NCBI RefSeq assembly: GCF_900100455.1
Contig: NZ_FNCV01000001.1
Coordinates: 62,001 to 126,000 of the forward strand
Direction of reading: 5' to 3'
Length of the DNA: 64,000 nucleotides
DNA from: Roseospirillum parvum
Lineage (GTDB): Bacteria; Pseudomonadota; Alphaproteobacteria; Rhodospirillales; Rhodospirillaceae
Within the stretch, counting starts at the first letter, position 1; every line of letters begins with the position of its first letter. Below the pieces are notes generated by a model. The model made no database searches. It was not told where the DNA came from and was given only the letters and a program-made list of their open reading frames with translations. Made by a program: the position numbers and the translations under genes. Positions 27,837 through 37,872 of this stretch are shown piece by piece.

Positions 27837-28268
27837 ATGGAGCCAGTGCGGGTGACGGCGGAGGTGGTGTTGCCGTCCGAGTCCTTGAGTGAGTCCTTCG
27901 TGCGGGCCCGGGGGCCGGGCGGACAGCATGTGAACACCACCGAGTCGGCGGTTCAGTTGCGGTTTATACCGGCGCTGTGCCCGGACCTGTCGGGCGCGGC
28001 GCGGCATCGGCTGAAGCGTCTGGCCGGGCATCGCTGGACGGCGGCCGGCGAGGTTGTGATCGTGGCCGAGGAGTTCCGCAGCCAGGAGCGCAACCGGGCC
28101 GAGGCGCGGGCCCGGCTGGTCGAGCTGGTGCGTCGGGCGCTGGCGCCGCCACCGCCGCCGCGTCGCCCGACCAAGCCGAGCCGGGCGGCCCGGCAGCGCC
28201 GGGTGACGGCCAAGAAGCAGCGCGGCCAGATCAAGGCGGCGCGGCGGGCCCCAGGGCGCGATGACTGA
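27837..28268 (+). CDS. arfB: Alternative ribosome-rescue factor ArfB (peptidyl-tRNA hydrolase)
   Basis: This 143-residue protein has the release-factor catalytic loop RARGPGGQHVNTTES with the GGQ motif. It has no stop-codon recognition domain, and it ends in a basic tail (TAKKQRGQIKAARRAPGR). That tail enters the empty mRNA channel of stalled ribosomes. The start MEPVRVTAEVVLP at 27837 is the family start; an upstream extension reads through repeat DNA. It is followed after 12 bp by the DNA glycosylase gene. Confidence 0.92.
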   Translation: MEPVRVTAEVVLPSESLSESFVRARGPGGQHVNTTESAVQLRFIPALCPDLSGAARHRLKRLAGHRWTAAGEVVIVAEEFRSQERNRAEARARLVELVRRALAPPPPPRRPTKPSRAARQRRVTAKKQRGQIKAARRAPGRDD

Positions 28269-28280
28269 GGAGGCGGCGTT

Positions 28281-28913
28281 ATGAGCGACCATCTGGCGGA
28301 CTCCCTGGACAGCGGGCTGGCCCACTTGGCGGCGGCCTGTCCGCGCATGGCCGGGGCCATCGAGCGGGTCGGGGCGCCGGCGCCGCGTCACTGGCCGGCC
28401 GGGTTTCCGACGCTGCTTAGGATCATTGTCGACCAGCAGGTGTCCCGCGCCGCCGGGGCGGCCATCTTCGGGCGGCTGGAGGCGGCCCTGGCGCCGCTGG
28501 GGCCGGAAACCCTGGCGGCGGCCGACGATGCCACCCTGCGCGGGGCCGGCCTGAGCCGCCCCAAGATGGCCTATGCCCGGGGCCTGTCGCGGGCCATCCT
28601 GGATGGCGATCTGGACCTCGAGGCTCTGCCCGCCCTGCCCGACGAGGAGGTTCTGGCCCGTCTGACGGCGCTCAAGGGTTTTGGCAACTGGTCGGCCGAG
28701 ATGTACCTGCTGTTCGCCCTGGGCCGGCCCGACGTGTGGGCGATCGACGATCTGGCGGTGTGCGAGGGGGCGCGCCTGCTCTACGACCTGCCGGCGCGCC
28801 CCGGGCGGGCCGAGATGCGCGCCCTGGGCGAACCGTTCCGCCCCTGGCGCTCGGTCGCCTGCCTGATGATGTGGCACATCCGCACCCACGGGGTGGGCGC
28901 GACGGACGGTTGA
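28281..28913 (+). CDS. DNA-3-methyladenine glycosylase II-like HhH-GPD enzyme
   Basis: This 210-residue base-excision repair enzyme belongs to the AlkA group. The helix-hairpin-helix is LTALKGFGNWSAEMYLLFAL and the catalytic Asp lies in DVWAIDDLAV. Early motif FPTLLRIIVDQQVSRAAG is also typical. It lacks the N-terminal Ada or AlkA domain, so it is the short bacterial form. Its neighbours arfB and cysK lie in the same direction with short gaps. Confidence 0.9.
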   Translation: MSDHLADSLDSGLAHLAAACPRMAGAIERVGAPAPRHWPAGFPTLLRIIVDQQVSRAAGAAIFGRLEAALAPLGPETLAAADDATLRGAGLSRPKMAYARGLSRAILDGDLDLEALPALPDEEVLARLTALKGFGNWSAEMYLLFALGRPDVWAIDDLAVCEGARLLYDLPARPGRAEMRALGEPFRPWRSVACLMMWHIRTHGVGATDG

Positions 28914-28988
28914 TCGGCCCGCGCCATCGGGTCACACTCTTGTTGTCCCGTTTGGGGTCCCGGCCACCCGGCCATCGGAGGGCGCCTG

Positions 28989-29969
28989 ATGCATGTCCGC
29001 AACGGCCTGGTCGAGGCCATCGGCCACACCCCGCTGATCCGCCTGGAGGGCCCCTCGAAGGCCACCGGCTGCGCCATCCTGGGCAAGGCCGAGTTCCTCA
29101 ACCCCGGCGGCTCGATCAAGGACCGCGCGGCGCTGGCCATGATCCGCGCCGCCCAGGCGGCCGGCACGCTGCCCCCGGGCACGCCGATCGTCGAGGGCAC
29201 GGCCGGCAACACCGGCATCGGGCTGGCCCTGCTCGGCAACGCGCTGGGTTATCCGGTGCGCATCGTCATGCCGGAGACGCAGAGCCGCGAGAAGCAGGAC
29301 GCCTTGCGGCTGTGCGGGGCCGATCTGCGGCTGGTCAAGGCGGTGCCCTACCGCGACCCCGGCAACTATGTGCACGTGGCCCGCCGGCTGGCCGAGGCGG
29401 AGGGCGGGCTGTGGGTCAACCAGTTCGACAACACGGCCAACCGCGACGGCCACCGCGACACCACCGGGGCCGAGATCCTGCGCCAAAGCGGCGGCCGGCT
29501 GGACGCCTTCACCTGTGCCGTGGGCACCGGCGGCACCCTGGCCGGGGTGGGGCTGGCGCTGAAGGCCCATGATCCGGACATCCGGGTGGTGCTGGCCGAT
29601 CCCATGGGCTCGGCCCTGTATGCCTGGCACACCACCGGGGAGCTGAAAAGCGAGGGTTCGTCGATCACCGAGGGGATCGGCCAGGGGCGCATCACCGCCA
29701 ACCTGGAGGGCGCCCCCATCGACGGCGCGGTGCGCATCGATGATGCCGAGGCCCTTCGCGTCCTGTTCGACCTGATCCGTCACGACGGTCTGGTGCTGGG
29801 CGGCTCGAGCGGGATCAACGTGGCCGCCGCCATGCGGGTGGCGCGCGATCTGGGGCCCGGGCACACCGTGGTCACGGTGCTGTGCGACGGGGGGGCGCGC
29901 TACCAGAGCAAGCTCTACAATCCCGAGTTTCTCAAGGCCCGCGACCTGCCGGTGCCCGACTGGCTGTAG
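28989..29969 (+). CDS. cysK: Cysteine synthase (O-acetylserine sulfhydrylase)
   Basis: This 326-residue PLP enzyme makes cysteine from O-acetylserine and sulfide. PLP is bound by Lys in NPGGSIKDRAA. TAGNTGIGLAL, AVGTGGTLAGVG and LGGSSGINVAAAM are the substrate and phosphate loops. The insertion NTANRDGHRDTTGAEI is usual in alphaproteobacterial homologues. Together with the sulfurtransferase gene downstream, it forms a small sulfur-metabolism neighbourhood. Confidence 0.92.
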   Translation: MHVRNGLVEAIGHTPLIRLEGPSKATGCAILGKAEFLNPGGSIKDRAALAMIRAAQAAGTLPPGTPIVEGTAGNTGIGLALLGNALGYPVRIVMPETQSREKQDALRLCGADLRLVKAVPYRDPGNYVHVARRLAEAEGGLWVNQFDNTANRDGHRDTTGAEILRQSGGRLDAFTCAVGTGGTLAGVGLALKAHDPDIRVVLADPMGSALYAWHTTGELKSEGSSITEGIGQGRITANLEGAPIDGAVRIDDAEALRVLFDLIRHDGLVLGGSSGINVAAAMRVARDLGPGHTVVTVLCDGGARYQSKLYNPEFLKARDLPVPDWL

Positions 29970-30117
29970 CCGCCGGGGGGCGAAACGGGTAGAGTCGCGG
30001 CAAGTATAAGAAAGTCGTGACCGGGGCCGGCAGAAGCCCCGGCTTCGTGTTCCCGGGCTGGCCGAACGGCGTTCCGGGACCCCGACCCCAGATGGCAGGG
30101 AGTCTTCGGCAGACACC

Positions 30118-31026
30118 ATGAATCCGTCCGTTTCCGCCCCTCCGCCCCATTTTCCCCCCCATTTTCCCGAGGCCCCGCCGGCCCTGGTCGATGTCGACTG
30201 GCTGGCCGGGCGGCTCGATGATCCCCAGGTGCGCATCGTCGATGCCACCTTCTTCCTGCCCACCCAGCAGCGCGACGCGGCCGAGGAGCACACCGAGTGC
30301 CGGTTGCCCGGGGCGGTCTTTTTCGACATCGACGCCATCGCCGATCCGCATACTAACCTGCCCCACATGATGCCCTCGGCCGAGCTGTTCGCGGCCCGGG
30401 TGGGGGAGCTGGGCATCGCCAACACCGATCACGTGGTGGCCTACGACGCCATGGGCGTGGCCACCGCCGCCTGCCGGGTGTGGTGGATGTTCCGGGCCTT
30501 CGGGCATGGCCGGGTGTCGGTGCTCGATGGTGGCCTGCCGGCGTGGCTGCGGCGCGGCCTGCCGACCGAGGAGGGGCCGCCGGTGCCGCCGGTGCCGCGC
30601 ACCTTCTCGGCCAGCGGCCCGGCGCGCGGGGTGGTGGCGGTGGACCAGGTGCTGGCCGCCCTGGACGGTGGCGGGCCGCCGCTGGTCGACGCCCGGGGCG
30701 CCGGGCGCTTCCAGGGGGTCGAGCCCGAACCCCGGCCGACGGCGCGCGCCGGCCACGTGCCGGGCAGCCTGAACCTGCCCTTTCTCGACCTGCTCGACCC
30801 GCGCGAGATGACCTTCCGCCCATCGGCCGATCTGGCCGCCGCCTTTGAGCGGGCCGGGGTTGATCCGGCCCAGCCGCTGGTCGCCGCCTGCGGCTCCGGG
30901 GTGACCGCCTGCGTGCTGGCGGTGGGGGCGCATCTTCTGGGGCACGACACGGTCAGCGTCTACGACGGCTCGTGGGCAGAGTGGGGCGACCGCGCCGATC
31001 TGCCCATCGTCGGGCCGGAGGGTTGA
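30118..31026 (+). CDS. sseA: 3-mercaptopyruvate sulfurtransferase
   Basis: This 302-residue protein has two rhodanese domains. The N-terminal one begins at LVDVDWLAGRLDDPQVRIVDATF. The C-terminal one carries the active-site loop AACGSGVTACVL. CGSGVT is diagnostic of mercaptopyruvate sulfurtransferases, as against CRKGVT of thiosulfate sulfurtransferases. It transfers sulfur from 3-mercaptopyruvate to thiols or cyanide and is a source of persulfide. An unusual Pro/His-rich start (SAPPPHFPPHFPEAPP) precedes the first domain. Confidence 0.93.
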   Translation: MNPSVSAPPPHFPPHFPEAPPALVDVDWLAGRLDDPQVRIVDATFFLPTQQRDAAEEHTECRLPGAVFFDIDAIADPHTNLPHMMPSAELFAARVGELGIANTDHVVAYDAMGVATAACRVWWMFRAFGHGRVSVLDGGLPAWLRRGLPTEEGPPVPPVPRTFSASGPARGVVAVDQVLAALDGGGPPLVDARGAGRFQGVEPEPRPTARAGHVPGSLNLPFLDLLDPREMTFRPSADLAAAFERAGVDPAQPLVAACGSGVTACVLAVGAHLLGHDTVSVYDGSWAEWGDRADLPIVGPEG

Positions 31027-31174
31027 ACCATGAACGAATCGTGTCGGCCGATTGCGCCGGCCACCGGGCGCCCCTAAGTCAGGGGAGCCCCGCTTTCCGT
31101 TGGGGGCATGTTCCGTATTCGCTGCCCCGACGCGCCGCCGTGTCGGTCGCCCCCGAGAAGAGCCCGAGACACGC

Positions 31175-31942
31175 ATGATCACGGTATCCGCCCTCAACGG
31201 CATCAGCGGCGTTCGCCACGCCTTTTTCACCCGCGACGGCGGGGTTTCGGAAGGGGTGTACGCCTCGCTCAACTGCGGCCCGGGCTCGGACGACGAGCCG
31301 CGCCGGGTGGCCGAGAACCGGACCCGGGCGTTGTCGCGGGTGGGCCTGAAGCCGGATCGGCTGGTCACCCTGTTCCAGGAACACGGCACCGAGGTGGTGA
31401 CCGTCGAGGCGCCCTGGCCCGAGGCCGAGCGCCCGCACGCCGACGCCATGGTCACCCGCCAGCCGGGGCTGGCCCTGGGCATCCTGACCGCCGACTGCGC
31501 CCCGGTGCTGCTGGCCGATGGCGAGGCCCAGGTGGTGGCCGCCGCCCACGCCGGCTGGAAGGGGGCCCTGTCCGGCGTGCTGGAGGCGACGGTCGACGCC
31601 ATGCTGGCCCAGGGCGCGAAGAAGGAGCGCATCATCGCCGGCATCGGGCCGTGCATCGCCCTGCGCTCCTACGAGGTGGGGCCGGACCTGATCGCGCGCT
31701 TCAAGGCCGAGGATCCCGCCTCGGACGACTACTTCGCCCCCAGCCGGCGCGACGGCCATGCCCTGTTCGACCTGCCCGGCTACGTTGCCCGCCGGCTGTC
31801 GCGCCATGGGGTGACCGAGGTCATGCCGACGCCGTGCGACACCTACCGCGAGGCCAACCGCTTCTTCAGCTACCGCCGGGCCACCCACAACCAGGAAGCG
31901 GACTACGGGCGGATGCTCTCGGTGGTGTTCCTGGAGCGCTGA
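31175..31942 (+). CDS. pgeF: Peptidoglycan editing factor PgeF (laccase-domain protein)
   Basis: This 255-residue cytosolic protein of the YfiH/DUF152 family hydrolyses misincorporated muropeptide precursors and also shows purine nucleoside activity in homologues. The metal-binding and active residues are in TADCAPVLLAD, AAAHAGWKG and GPCIALRSYEVG. MITVSALNGISGVRHAFFTRDGGVSEG is the family N-terminus and decides the start; 41 upstream in-frame residues are noise. Confidence 0.92.
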   Translation: MITVSALNGISGVRHAFFTRDGGVSEGVYASLNCGPGSDDEPRRVAENRTRALSRVGLKPDRLVTLFQEHGTEVVTVEAPWPEAERPHADAMVTRQPGLALGILTADCAPVLLADGEAQVVAAAHAGWKGALSGVLEATVDAMLAQGAKKERIIAGIGPCIALRSYEVGPDLIARFKAEDPASDDYFAPSRRDGHALFDLPGYVARRLSRHGVTEVMPTPCDTYREANRFFSYRRATHNQEADYGRMLSVVFLER

Positions 31943-32193
31943 GGACGGCGTTTTTGCCCCCGCCGGGCGGCGGCAACGCGGTTTACAGAAAAAAGGCGGG
32001 TTGATAAAGTCCGCCCCGTCCCCGGCCCCCGGCTCGGGCGCCCCCCTGGCGTCCGCCGTCCTGACCTCGGTTCCATGTCGATGCGCCGCTTATCGAAGCG
32101 CCTGACGCGCCACCCGCTCCGGTTCTGCCCGGAGGCGGGGTCCGTGGTTTGGCGGGGACGATCCGGTTCCCTGCTGGCGGAGTATCGAAGGCG

Positions 32194-33126
<933 letters not shown>

Positions 33127-33171
33127 GCAGCGGCGGCGCGGTCGCGGTCACGCGCGCCGGCTTGCCGGGCC

Positions 33172-33194
33172 GAGGGCGGAAGGCCGCCCTCTTT
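33172..33194 (+). terminator. Terminator of prs
   Basis: GAGGGCGG (33172-33179), loop AAGG and CCGCCCTC (33184-33191), then TTT and a C/T-rich tract. It lies 46 bp after the prs stop. Confidence 0.7.
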
Positions 33195-33215
33195 CCCCAT
33201 TCCCCTTTCCGTCTC

Positions 33216-33238
33216 GCCGCCGGACCCGGTCCGGCGGC
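33216..33238 (-). terminator. Hairpin downstream of the oligopeptide-binding protein gene
   Basis: Perfect 10-bp arms GCCGCCGGAC and GTCCGGCGGC with a 3-nt loop lie 37 bp beyond the minus-strand stop. No T-run on that strand, so termination strength is uncertain. Confidence 0.5.
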
Positions 33239-33274
33239 TGCCGGCGCCGTGGTGCGTCGGGTCGGATGCCGCCC

Positions 33275-35122
33275 CTACTTCAGCCGGGCCGCCTTGTCGG
33301 GGTCGATCCACCAGGTATCGATGGGCAGGGCGTAGGGCGGCGGGTTGTCCGGGTGGCCGAACTTGTCCCAGTAGGCGACGCGGAACTGGGTCGAGTGCCA
33401 GTGCGGGATGCACAGGTAGTGCGCCCGCAGCACCCGGTCCAGCGCCCGGGTGCGGGCCACCAGCTCGGCCCGGTCGGGGGCGGTGATGACCAGATCGATC
33501 AGCCCGTCGACCGCCGGATCGGCCAGCCCGGCGACGTTGCGGCTGCCCGGCTTGCCGGCCGCCGCCGAGCTCCAGTAGTCGCGCTGCTCGTTGCCCGGTG
33601 AGTTGCTCTGCCCGGCGCTGTAGACGATCATGTCGAAGTCGTAGTCGTTGACCCGGGCCTGATACTGGGCGGTGTCGACGACGCGCAGCCGGGCCTCGAT
33701 GCCCAGGCGCTCCAGGTTGCGGGCAAAGGGCTCGGAGATGCGCTCGAAGGCCGGGTTGTAGAGCAGGATCTCGAAGCTCAAGGGGGCGCCCTGGCCGCCC
33801 TCGGCGCGCAGCTTGCGGTCCTTGCCGATGGCCCAGCCGGCCTCCTTCAGAAGGTCCACCGCCTGCTTCAGGTTGTCGCGCAGGCCGCCCGGGCCGTCGG
33901 TGTCCGGGGCCTTGAGGGCGGGGCCGAAAACGCTGTCGGGCACCCGGCCGCGGAAGCTTTCCAGGATTTCCAGTTCGCGGCCCTGGGGCGCGCCCTGCGC
34001 CGCCAGCTCGGAGTTGGAAAAGTACGAGTGGGTGCGGGTGTACTGGCCGTGGAACAGGTTGGCGTTGGTCCACTCGAAATCAAACGCATAGGCCAGCGCC
34101 CGGCGCACCCGGGGGTCGGCGAACACGGCGCGGCGGGTGTTGTAGAAGAAGCCCTGCATGCCGGTGGGCAGGCTGTGCTCGATGGCCTCCAGCTTGACCA
34201 GCCCCTGGTCGCGGGCCGGGAAGTCGTAGCCGGTGGCCCACACCTTGGCGGTGTTCTCCTGGCGGAAGTCGTAGGCGCCGGCCTTGAAGGCCTCGAGCGC
34301 CACGGCGGCGTCGCGGTAATAGTCGTAGCGCAGGCGGTCGAAGTTGTGCCGGCCGCGTTTCAACGGCAGGCCGGCGGCCCAGTAGTCGGCCACCCTTTGG
34401 TAGGTGATGGCCCGCCCCGGGTCGACCTCGGCCACCTTGTAGGGGCCCGAGCCGAGCAGCGGCTCCAGCGTGGTTTGGGCGAAGTCGCGGCCCTCCCAGG
34501 CGTGGCGCGGCAGGACCGGCAACTGGCCGATGATCAGCGGCAGCTCGGGGTTGATCTGGCCCGGAGTGAAGGTGAAGCGCACGGTGTTGGGGGCCGGCGC
34601 GCTGACCTCGGTGACGTCGGCGTAGTAGGCGGCGTAGAAGGGGCTGCCCTCGCTGGTCAACGTCTTGAAGGTCCAGGCCACGTCCTCGGCGGTGACCGGC
34701 TGGCCGTCGTGCCAGCGAGCCTCGGGGCGCAGGGTGAACTCGACCCAGGCGCGGTCTTCGGGCAGGCGGATGCTTTCGGCGAGCAGCCCGTACATGGTGA
34801 ACGGCTCGTCGTCGGAGCGTTCCAGCAGGGTGTCGAAGGTGCCACCCAGGCCGGCCGCCGGCACGCCCTTGAGGGTGAAGGGGTTCAGCGTGTCGAAGGT
34901 GCCGATGGCCGAAAGGCGCGCCTCGCCGCCCTTGGGGGCCGTGGGCACCACGTAGTCGAAATGGGTGAAGTCGGGTCCGTAGCGCGGCGCGCCGTGCATG
35001 GCCAGGGCGTGGACCGCCGGGATGTCGGCGGGTGTCGGCGCGTCCCCGGCGCGGGCGGGCTCCGGGGCGATGACCCCCATCACCCCAAGCAGCAACAGAC
35101 AGCAACGCACCCAGACGGCCAT
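33275..35122 (-). CDS. ABC transporter substrate-binding protein, family 5 (oligopeptide/microcin C type)
   Basis: This 615-residue exported protein has a signal peptide (WVRCCLLLLGVMGVI, cleavage near ARA-G). Its length and the blocks HFDYVVPTAPKGGEARLSAIGTFD (read as several motifs), LNPFTLKG, ARWHDGQPVTAEDVAWTF and YYRD are those of YejA-type proteins, which bind oligopeptides or microcin C. No permease or ATPase genes are adjacent, so it is an orphan binding protein here. AAGGAAGGGG precedes the start. Confidence 0.88.
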   Translation of the reverse strand: MAVWVRCCLLLLGVMGVIAPEPARAGDAPTPADIPAVHALAMHGAPRYGPDFTHFDYVVPTAPKGGEARLSAIGTFDTLNPFTLKGVPAAGLGGTFDTLLERSDDEPFTMYGLLAESIRLPEDRAWVEFTLRPEARWHDGQPVTAEDVAWTFKTLTSEGSPFYAAYYADVTEVSAPAPNTVRFTFTPGQINPELPLIIGQLPVLPRHAWEGRDFAQTTLEPLLGSGPYKVAEVDPGRAITYQRVADYWAAGLPLKRGRHNFDRLRYDYYRDAAVALEAFKAGAYDFRQENTAKVWATGYDFPARDQGLVKLEAIEHSLPTGMQGFFYNTRRAVFADPRVRRALAYAFDFEWTNANLFHGQYTRTHSYFSNSELAAQGAPQGRELEILESFRGRVPDSVFGPALKAPDTDGPGGLRDNLKQAVDLLKEAGWAIGKDRKLRAEGGQGAPLSFEILLYNPAFERISEPFARNLERLGIEARLRVVDTAQYQARVNDYDFDMIVYSAGQSNSPGNEQRDYWSSAAAGKPGSRNVAGLADPAVDGLIDLVITAPDRAELVARTRALDRVLRAHYLCIPHWHSTQFRVAYWDKFGHPDNPPPYALPIDTWWIDPDKAARLK

Positions 35123-35261
35123 GGCGGACCCCTTCCTTAAATAACGGTTGACCCGGCCCCACGATCCCCCGCCCGGCGACGGATGTCAAAGGGGGCGGGG
35201 AGGGGAAGTGGGGGCGGATGCTGGGGCCAGAAGGAGGGCAAGGCCCGGCGCGCCTATGAGA

Positions 35262-35430
35262 AGGACAACGGCCTGGCCGACATGCTTGCAACATGAAGGG
35301 GGGGCGGGCTCGACAGCCGAGGTGTGCCGGCATAGCGAACGTGGAAAAACCGACCGCCCCACGCTCAGAGCACGCCTTAAATGCCGGTCAATGGGCCGTG
35401 GCGGCCCTAAAAGGCCCCTTCAGACCAACC
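35262..35430 (+). mobile_element. IS5-type 3' end remnant (left)
   Basis: The plus strand here aligns by eye with the minus strand of 38458-38250. Shared blocks include TGCAACATGAAG, a GTGTGCC-CATAGCG block, AAACCG, GCTCAG-CACGCC and GGCGGCC, in the same order and spacing. The coding frame is broken (stop in GCAACATGA). It points toward the island interior. Confidence 0.55.
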
Positions 35431-35533
35431 CATCGGCCTGCAAAGGGCCGTTTCCGGAGGTTGGATTTGGTGGCCCGCTTAGGGCAGGCGGGACGGAAAA
35501 AGCATGGAATGTCAGTTTTCTGCGGGTCCCGCT

Positions 35534-35561
35534 TTGGTTTTAAAATTTTTTCGGTTAGGAT
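35534..35561 (+). promoter_or_regulatory. Possible sigma-70-type promoter of the NTPase gene
   Basis: TTGGTT (35534-35539), a 16-nt A/T-rich spacer and TAGGAT (35556-35561) lie about 80 bp before the start. The match is weak but it is the only plausible promoter in the AT-rich upstream segment. Confidence 0.3.
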
Positions 35562-35570
35562 TTCGGCGGT

Positions 35571-35586
35571 CGGTGAAATTTCACCG
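35571..35586. promoter_or_regulatory. Perfect 16-bp palindrome upstream of the NTPase gene
   Basis: CGGTGAAATTTCACCG is perfectly self-complementary and sits about 10 bp downstream of the candidate -10 box and 56 bp before the start. That is the position of a repressor operator. No repressor gene is nearby. Confidence 0.5.
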
Positions 35587-35642
35587 ATGGACCTGCGCAA
35601 GTAGGGTTATCTGACCCCGAGCGCTATTATCGATGGTGGCCT

Positions 35643-37775
35643 ATGGACGAATTCACAATCGAAGACTTTTGGAAGCCCCGCTTTTTAGGCATTTCACGGG
35701 TGTCGCAAAGTTTAATTCGCGGGTGGAGCCACATTGAGCAAGGGCTCGCGACATTTGTTGAGGCGCCGCTTAAAATAAGTGACGAAGTAGAATTTTCTGC
35801 ATCCGCCAATGATAGCGCACTGATATTGGTTTCAGCGCCTGGAGCTGTCGGGAAGTCAACTCTAGCCAAGCAGATTTCATCTATTTGTGGCGCTGTTTAC
35901 TTGGATTTGGCTGCGGCGGATCCGGTTGGCGGGAACACTATTAGTGGCGGAATTTTCAAGTGCGGCCTGTCCGAAAACTGGCAAAACGGCAATGCCGCGA
36001 TATTGATTGACGGCCTTGACGAAGCTCGGCTGCGAGTAACCCAGGAAGCATATGAGGCGTTTCTGGGCGATGTTGCTGACTTGGCCATAAGCCGCGCTGT
36101 TCCCACCGTTCTTTTCGGTCGAACAGGTGCTGTGCAGGACGCCTTTCTCGTGTTCGCCTTACGCAACGTGGAGGTGCCGATACTGGAAATTGGCTATTAC
36201 GATCACGAACCGGCAGTGGAATTTTCAATGGCTCGTATCCGCGCGGTAAAGCCAGATCGTGCGAGTGAGGATACTGAACGCAAAGCTGTCTCAGGGCTTA
36301 TCAAGGGCCTGAGTGAACAGACGAATGCCGATGGCAATCGATTTGCAGGGTATGCCCCAGTCCTTCAGGCCGTCGCTGATCGCGTCGGGCAGGCTTCAAA
36401 CCCACAGGTGCTTGTTTCAGAAATTGAGAAAGGCGCTATCCCAGTCAGTCTTGAAGGGATAACCTCAGCAATATTGGATCGCGAGCACAGCAAACTAAAC
36501 GGCCTTCCCTTCGGTGATTCGTCCGTTGCTGACAAGCTTTATCGTAAAGATGAGCAGATTCATCGCTTGGCGGCAAGGATATATGGGGTGGCACCGCCCG
36601 AGGCGCTAACAATGGCTCCGAAGGATGCAGAGATCTATGACACAGCGTTGAAAGCATGGGTTAATGAGCATCCGTTCCTTGATGGCTCCGCTCGGCCATC
36701 ATCGGCCGTCTTCGACGCAATTATCAGCGCCTGGGCTATGAAGAATGGTGACACGCTCCTTTCAGAGAAGGTTCTGCACCGGGAACTTGGGCGAGGGGCT
36801 GCTGCCAATCCGTTTTTCTCGGAATTTTATCAGCCTGAGAGTGACGAAGATTTCCCGACGGCTCATGTTGGCGTTTTCTATAACTCTCTCCGTGCAAGGC
36901 TCTCGCTCGGCGATACCGCCGGCTTGACCATTGACGTCGATGAAGATGCTGCGGACGAAAATGCTCTCCGCGCCGAAATCGAGATCACATTGGCGCGTCG
37001 CGGTGAAGAAAACCCACGCGTATGGAACTTTGATACGGATCAGACAAGCAATATCCTGCTTGGGCCGCATGTGGAAAATGTTGAGATATCAACGCCATAT
37101 GCAACAGTGGACATTGGATCCGGTGTGGAGGCAACCTTTGTTTCGCCAGTAATGATCCAATGTGCGAAGCTTCAGATTACCTCTGATCGCGTCATTGCTG
37201 AAAGCCCCGTTGGGAGCAAGGATTCCAGCGTTTTTCTTGAGGCGGAGCAATTCGTAGGCGACCGGATCGTTGCGGTGCCGACCGTGCGTGGAGATGTTCA
37301 CCTTTCGGTTTCATGGCCAGGATCTCGGGCCCATCCTTGGACTGCATTCGCCTCTGGACCGACACCGGTTACCGACCCACGCGAACAGGAAGCACTCAGG
37401 CGCTTCCGAAAATTCATTATCTCGTTCCGGTCCCACAGTAAGGGCTCACTCGCCCGCTTCAAGGACAAGATCGAACATGCGCGGATGACAAAGGGGGTTG
37501 GGCAATCCGTCCTGGATTCTCTCGTCGAAAATGGTGTCCTTTACTTGGAAGGCCCAATGTATTTTCTGGATCCTGGCGTCTTAACAGATAAGGTTGGCGC
37601 ATCGTATCACGACTGCGTGCGGAGGCAGTACAGCAGAAAAACCGTCGATTTCATTCGCTCGATTTTGAATGGGACCGGAACCTCACTCGTTGCTAATCCC
37701 ATCCCATCGGGAACGGCCCCTTTAGATCGGCCAGCGACATTCCCTCCGGCGCCCCGCCGTGGAGAGTGGCCTTGA
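35643..37775 (+). CDS. STAND/NACHT-like P-loop NTPase, possible defence protein
   Basis: I do not recognise the family of this 710-residue protein. A short N-terminal region (1-55) precedes a P-loop domain with Walker A APGAVGKST (65-73), Walker B AILIDGLDEA (119-128) and a sensor-like VPTVLFGRTGA (153-163). The hhhhDGLDE(A) form is characteristic of NACHT/STAND signalling NTPases. Residues about 190-400 are helical; about 430-600 look beta-rich (ENVEISTPYATVDIG). A helical tail with RFRKFIISFRSHSKGSLARFKDKI follows. Codon use is AT-richer than all neighbours, indicating transfer. The last 26 or so codons lie antisense to a recombinase remnant, so the native C-terminus may be lost. A role in anti-phage defence is inference from the NTPase type and mobile context. 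Confidence 0.6.
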   Translation: MDEFTIEDFWKPRFLGISRVSQSLIRGWSHIEQGLATFVEAPLKISDEVEFSASANDSALILVSAPGAVGKSTLAKQISSICGAVYLDLAAADPVGGNTISGGIFKCGLSENWQNGNAAILIDGLDEARLRVTQEAYEAFLGDVADLAISRAVPTVLFGRTGAVQDAFLVFALRNVEVPILEIGYYDHEPAVEFSMARIRAVKPDRASEDTERKAVSGLIKGLSEQTNADGNRFAGYAPVLQAVADRVGQASNPQVLVSEIEKGAIPVSLEGITSAILDREHSKLNGLPFGDSSVADKLYRKDEQIHRLAARIYGVAPPEALTMAPKDAEIYDTALKAWVNEHPFLDGSARPSSAVFDAIISAWAMKNGDTLLSEKVLHRELGRGAAANPFFSEFYQPESDEDFPTAHVGVFYNSLRARLSLGDTAGLTIDVDEDAADENALRAEIEITLARRGEENPRVWNFDTDQTSNILLGPHVENVEISTPYATVDIGSGVEATFVSPVMIQCAKLQITSDRVIAESPVGSKDSSVFLEAEQFVGDRIVAVPTVRGDVHLSVSWPGSRAHPWTAFASGPTPVTDPREQEALRRFRKFIISFRSHSKGSLARFKDKIEHARMTKGVGQSVLDSLVENGVLYLEGPMYFLDPGVLTDKVGASYHDCVRRQYSRKTVDFIRSILNGTGTSLVANPIPSGTAPLDRPATFPPAPRRGEWP

Positions 37776-37872
37776 TGATATTGGGGGCCAGCAGAGGCAG
37801 GCGGGCGAGCTAGGGACTGCTGATCTTCTCCTTATCGGCCAGATGGCGTAATGTGTGCGTTGCCGGTCTCAT
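37693..37872 (-). pseudogene. C-terminal remnant of a large serine recombinase
   Basis: Reading the minus strand gives RHLADKEKISSP, a TAG, then LARLPLLAPNIIKATLHGG and SLADLKGPFPMGWD followed by a stop at 37693-37695. This matches the C-terminal tail of the recombinase/resolvase family, where a pattern like ISxxYLARxLxLxxLAPDIVEAIL...PFPxxW is common. The internal stop replaces what is usually Tyr. No upstream recombinase domain remains; the fragment abuts the transposase piece. Confidence 0.6.

Larger units (their letters stand above)
35123..35642. other. Left border of the foreign island, non-coding
   Basis: This 520-bp stretch contains no convincing gene. The first 130 bp look like host DNA. 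From about 35262 there is an IS5-type 3' remnant, then short hairpins (for example around 35430-35500). From about 35530 the composition turns AT-rich, with a promoter candidate and a 16-bp palindrome ahead of the NTPase gene. Confidence 0.6.

Noticed and set aside
32149-32193. TTG start adding 15 residues to Prs
   Set aside because: The GTG at 32194 gives the conserved N-terminus and canonical length; the extension is not family-like.
35293-35604. 103-residue plus-strand open frame left of the NTPase gene
   Set aside because: It spans the IS5-type 3' remnant and hairpins, has no homology by eye, and its sequence is explained as decayed mobile DNA.
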